A DNA stretch of 64,000 nt from Myxococcus sp. RHSTA-1-4 (GTDB lineage: Bacteria > Myxococcota > Myxococcia > Myxococcales > Myxococcaceae), in the NCBI RefSeq assembly GCF_020037125.1, contig NZ_JAIQDG010000043.1:1-64000 (forward strand), read 5' to 3'. Both the position numbers and the translations under genes were made by a program. The notes under the pieces were generated by a model that did not search any database, was not told where the DNA came from, and saw only the letters and a program-made list of their open reading frames with translations. Shown here piece by piece: positions 61,701 to 64,000 of this stretch (positions are counted from its first letter, which is position 1; each line of letters starts with the position of its first letter).

Positions 61701-64000
61701 ACTCGCTGGACCCGAGCCGGCCCGGTGACTACCGGCAGCTCCTGCAGGACCTCAAGGCCCAGGGGAAGCTCCCCTCGCGCATCATCCACCTGTGGAGCGT
61801 GGACCCGCAGCGCTCCGCGGGCTCGCGGCTGGAGTCCCTGCCTCGCGTGGAGGAGTCCGGCTTCCGCAGCCTGATGTACCTCGCCCAGGCGCTGGGCGCC
61901 TCGCACGCCACCGCGCCGGTGGAGCTGCACGTGCTCAGCAGCCAGATGTTCCAGGTGACGGGTGACGAGACGCTGTGCCCGGAGAAGGCCACCCTGCTCG
62001 GACCGTGCCTGGTCATCGGCCAGGAATACCCGAACGTGAAGTGCCGCCTCATCGATGTGACGCTGCCCATGCCGGGGAGCGCCGACGAGTCCCGGCTCGT
62101 CGGGCACCTGCTCGCCGAGGTGGAGTCCGGCGCTCGCGACACAGTCACCGCGTGGCGCGGGCGGCACCGCTGGACGCGCACCCACGAGCCCGTGCGGCTG
62201 GAGGCCCTCCAGGGCCGCTCGCCGAGGCTGCGCCCGGGAGGCGTGTACCTCGTCACCGGCGGCCTGGGCGGAATCGGCCTCGTGCTGGCCGAGGACGTCG
62301 CTCGTGCGGCGGGCGGCGCCCGGCTGGTGCTGCTGGGCCGCAAGCCGCTTCCGGAGCGCTCGAAGTGGAATGCGCTGCTGGCGTCCGAGGGCGACTCGCC
62401 CACCGCGCAGGCCATCCGCCGCATCCGTGAGCTGGAGCGCGCCGGCGCCGAGGTGATGACCGTCGCCGCCGACGTGACGGACCGGGCGCGCATGGCCGAG
62501 GTGCTGGCCGACGTGCGCGCGCGCTTCGGGGCCGTGCACGGCGTCATCCACGCGGCCGGCGTGCCGGCGGGCGGCGCGCTGCAGCTCAAGACGGACGAGG
62601 TGGCCCAGCGCGTGCTCGCGCCCAAGGTGCGCGGCACCCTCGTGCTGGATGAGCTGTTGGAGGGTCAGCCGCTCGACTTCGTCGTCTACTGCTCGTCACG
62701 CACCTCGGTGCTGGGCGGCTTCGGCCAGGCGGACTACGTCGCGGCCAACGCCTTCCAGGACGCCTGGGCGCACCACAAGGCGAGGACGTCGTCCACCTTC
62801 ACGGTGTCCATCGACTGGTGCTCGTGGCGGGACGTGGGCATGCTCGCCAGCGCCGCCGCCGCGAAGGCCGCCCCGCGCGTCGAGGCGCTCCCGGCCCCCG
62901 CGGCAATCTCCGGCGAGCCCGTGTCCATGGGCCACCCGCTGCTGGCGAAGCGGATGCCGTCCGCTCCCGGGCACGAGGTGTACGAGACGGTGTTCCGCGT
63001 CGAGACGCACTGGGTGCTCGACGACCACCGCATCCTCGGCAATCCGGTCATCGCCGGCACCACGTATCTGGAGATGGTGCGGGCGGCGTTCGCCCAGCGG
63101 ATGCAGCAGCAGGACCTGGAGATCTCCGACGTCTACTTCCTCACCCCGCTGTCGGTGCGCCTGGGCGACCAGCGCGTGGCGCGGCTGGAGCTGACGGACG
63201 AGGGCGCGGAGGGCTGGAGCTTCCAGGTCAGCAGCATGGGCACGGACGGCACGGGCCTCACCCGGCACGTGATGGGACGGGCCCGGCTCATCCCCACCAC
63301 CCCTGCGAAGCAGCATGACCTGGCGGCCCTCACCGCCGCCTGCGCGAAGGTGAAGGAGTTCACCGACGAGGATTCGCACGACGAGGACCACGGCCCGCGG
63401 TGGCAGTGTGTCCGGCGGGTGCGGTGGGGCGAGCAGCAGGTGCTCGCCACCCTGGAGCTTCCGGCCGAGTTCGCCTCCGACCTGGACGTCATGAAGATGC
63501 ACCCGTCCATGCTGGACAAGTCCATCGGCACGGGGCGCGACTTCATCCTCGGCGCGGTGCCGTACATGCCGTACTCGTACAAGCGCCTCGTCGTGCGGCA
63601 CCCGTTCACCCGCCGCATCCACGTGCACACGCGCTCGCACGGCGAGGGCTCCAACCGCAGCGAGACGCCGTCCTTCGACATCCGCATCCTCGACGACACG
63701 GGCCGCGAGCTGGTGGAGATCACCGAGTTCTCGCTCAAGCGAGTGAACGACGTGGGCGCCATGTACAAGAACCTGGCGAACCGCGACGCCGCGGCCGCCA
63801 CCGTCACGGCGGCGAAGGCCCCGGCTCAGGCCTCGGCCTCGGCCACCGCGCAGGCGGCGAACGCCGGAGAGAACGTCTTCCAGCAGATCCTCCGCCAGGA
63901 GGCCATCTCTCCCGAGGAGGGCGTGGAGCTCTTCCGGCGGGCGCTGGCGAGCTCGGACATGCCGCAGCTCGTGGTGTCCACGAGAGATCTGGAGGCGCTG
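58772..64000 (+). CDS. Type I PKS, 3'-truncated: KS - degenerate AT - KR - DH-like
   Basis: 1743 residues are present; the gene continues past the window. KS has its Cys in STCSTAMS (near 180), a slightly changed ECHGTGT (near 317) and NVGH (near 356). The AT-like domain starts with FLFPGVGSQ, but the GHSxGE nucleophile motif reads GEGIGE (Ser codon replaced by GGA at 60665-60667) and the usual HAFH reads DRAL, so it is probably inactive. The KR is intact (GGLGGIG near 1164; Ser in CSSRTSVLGG, Tyr in QADYVAANAF near 1320). A DH-like domain follows (His near 1419 in DDHRILGN; the second motif HPSMLDKSIG keeps Asp but not the usual Gln/His). A post-KR-style linker closes the window. ATG 58772 overlaps the upstream stop. 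Malonyl loading probably needs another AT. Confidence 0.93.
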   Translation, partial: MSGNMEQEGLEGIAVVGMAGRFPGAGDVDTYWRNLCAGVESIRFYSEEELREAGVSPELLADPSYVRANAALDGVELFDAAFFGMNPGVAQITDPQQRVFLEVAWHALEHAGYDAERFQGDIGVFGGLSINTYLLENLATNRQLIESHGFLQAAIANRGDHLATLTAYKLNLRGPAFTVQSTCSTAMSAVHLACQALLSYQTDMALAGGVSVRVPQTMGYLFQEGGVASPDGHCRPFDAKAKGTVFGSGAGVVVLKRLEDAIAAGDTIHAVIRGSAANNDGTAKIGYTAPSSEGQRRAISMALAVAGVHPDTVGYVECHGTGTVLGDPIEIEALTHAFGAKTQRKQFCAIGSVKSNVGHLDTAAGIAGLIKTVLCLEHKQLPPTLHFESPNPAIDFAQSPFYVNAKLTDWPRPEKHPRRAGVSSFGIGGTNVHLVLEEAPPLPSRRQADGWHTLVLSARTASALEARTDQLRKYLAAHPELDIGDVAYTLQLGRKPFEFRRALTCRSLADAVDMLERLPTDRTFTGRVDGNARAVAFLFPGVGSQHLGMARELYDALPVFREHLDACLAKIDAELGMDLRPILFPRFGAEAQAAEALTWTHVAEPALFAVEMALARTWMAWGVRPRAVMGEGIGEYAAACVAGVVSFEDAVYMVALRSRLLKRLPEGAMTLVMLPEAELEGLLPAHGLSLAWVGRPSVCTVSGPRAGIEALEAELRRRGATFRRLAGDRALQSPAVDSLTGEMSAALRRVSFRAPEVPLFSGVTAAWASGPELAEPSWWASQLRRTLRLSPGIEALFQEPDRLLVEVGPGRTWLNIARLHPAKSPRQVVLGSLVQDTKEPSEPCALMAALSRLWMYGGEVDWAGHHAGAERRRIPLPQYPFERQRLWLEPARQAPARQQQEDTLPPRRVDPADWFFVPSWKRTAPATALARDAEVVLLFTDAFGLGELLATRLEQRGHTVLRVQRGTHGGSPAEGRYSLDPSRPGDYRQLLQDLKAQGKLPSRIIHLWSVDPQRSAGSRLESLPRVEESGFRSLMYLAQALGASHATAPVELHVLSSQMFQVTGDETLCPEKATLLGPCLVIGQEYPNVKCRLIDVTLPMPGSADESRLVGHLLAEVESGARDTVTAWRGRHRWTRTHEPVRLEALQGRSPRLRPGGVYLVTGGLGGIGLVLAEDVARAAGGARLVLLGRKPLPERSKWNALLASEGDSPTAQAIRRIRELERAGAEVMTVAADVTDRARMAEVLADVRARFGAVHGVIHAAGVPAGGALQLKTDEVAQRVLAPKVRGTLVLDELLEGQPLDFVVYCSSRTSVLGGFGQADYVAANAFQDAWAHHKARTSSTFTVSIDWCSWRDVGMLASAAAAKAAPRVEALPAPAAISGEPVSMGHPLLAKRMPSAPGHEVYETVFRVETHWVLDDHRILGNPVIAGTTYLEMVRAAFAQRMQQQDLEISDVYFLTPLSVRLGDQRVARLELTDEGAEGWSFQVSSMGTDGTGLTRHVMGRARLIPTTPAKQHDLAALTAACAKVKEFTDEDSHDEDHGPRWQCVRRVRWGEQQVLATLELPAEFASDLDVMKMHPSMLDKSIGTGRDFILGAVPYMPYSYKRLVVRHPFTRRIHVHTRSHGEGSNRSETPSFDIRILDDTGRELVEITEFSLKRVNDVGAMYKNLANRDAAAATVTAAKAPAQASASATAQAANAGENVFQQILRQEAISPEEGVELFRRALASSDMPQLVVSTRDLEAL

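Noticed and set aside
1-64000. Assignment to a named product, such as glycosylated myxobacterial lipopeptides of the cystomanamide type
   Set aside because: Lipid start plus glycosyltransferase is suggestive, but the module order, code set and Thr/Asp/PKS content cannot be matched reliably without a database comparison.
1-64000. CRISPR array, rRNA, phage or plasmid origin
   Set aside because: No regularly spaced short repeats, RNA gene signatures, integrase or replication genes were found; all non-coding gaps are shorter than 160 bp.

Overview
The window is a dense, high-GC secondary-metabolite locus with no housekeeping block, tRNA, rRNA, CRISPR array or insertion sequence that I can see. 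The very high GC, the multi-megadalton NRPS/PKS assembly lines, the ATGA-coupled genes and the cyclic-peptide ABC exporters all suggest a myxobacterium (Myxococcota, Cystobacterineae-like). That assignment is inference from style, not from a marker gene.

Layout. (1) Bases 1-8978, + strand: the 3' part of an NRPS gene (end of a T domain, then C-A-T-C-A-T-TE), coupled to a cyclic-peptide ABC exporter. (2) Bases 9017-39032, - strand: a 30-kb operon read right to left, encoding a FAAL-started NRPS (FAAL-ACP-C-A-T-C-A-T-E-C-A-T-C-A-T), a PKS (KS-AT-KR-ACP), an NRPS (C-A-T-C-A-T-C) and a GT-B glycosyltransferase. (3) Bases 39111-43325, + strand: a GT1-type glycosyltransferase, a poly(A)-polymerase/CCA-like nucleotidyltransferase, and a second cyclic-peptide exporter. 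(4) Bases 43379-48925: a SAM methyltransferase (-), an unrecognised protein (+), an SbnB/SbnA pair for 2,3-diaminopropionate (-) and a threonine synthase (+). (5) Bases 49047-64000, + strand: a second lipid-initiated line: FAAL-ACP-C, two SyrP-like dioxygenases, an NRPS whose A domain contains an FkbM methyltransferase, and a PKS that runs off the window.

How the genes fit together. Binding-pocket residues read by eye give Asp (first module) and Thr (third module) for the large NRPS, an Ile/Val-like and a Glu code for the left NRPS, and a Glu-like code for the interrupted A domain. Four A domains share an unresolved, aromatic-like DACTIA(A/G)VC pocket. Inferred product chemistry for the central operon is a fatty-acylated peptide with a D-residue, Thr and one statine-type gamma-amino-beta-hydroxy unit. 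It lacks its own TE and ends in a free C domain, so it may hand over to the TE-ending left NRPS. Glycosyltransferases, hydroxylases and a methyltransferase suggest a decorated lipopeptide. Two FAALs and two exporters mean there may be two products or one composite pathway.

Most unusual points: an apparently identical 1.84-kb A-T cassette present twice in one gene; a CCA/poly(A)-polymerase-like enzyme coupled to a peptide exporter; a PKS whose AT has lost its catalytic Ser and His and whose domain order is KS-AT-KR-DH; and a degenerate C domain paired with an intact C domain on the preceding protein.
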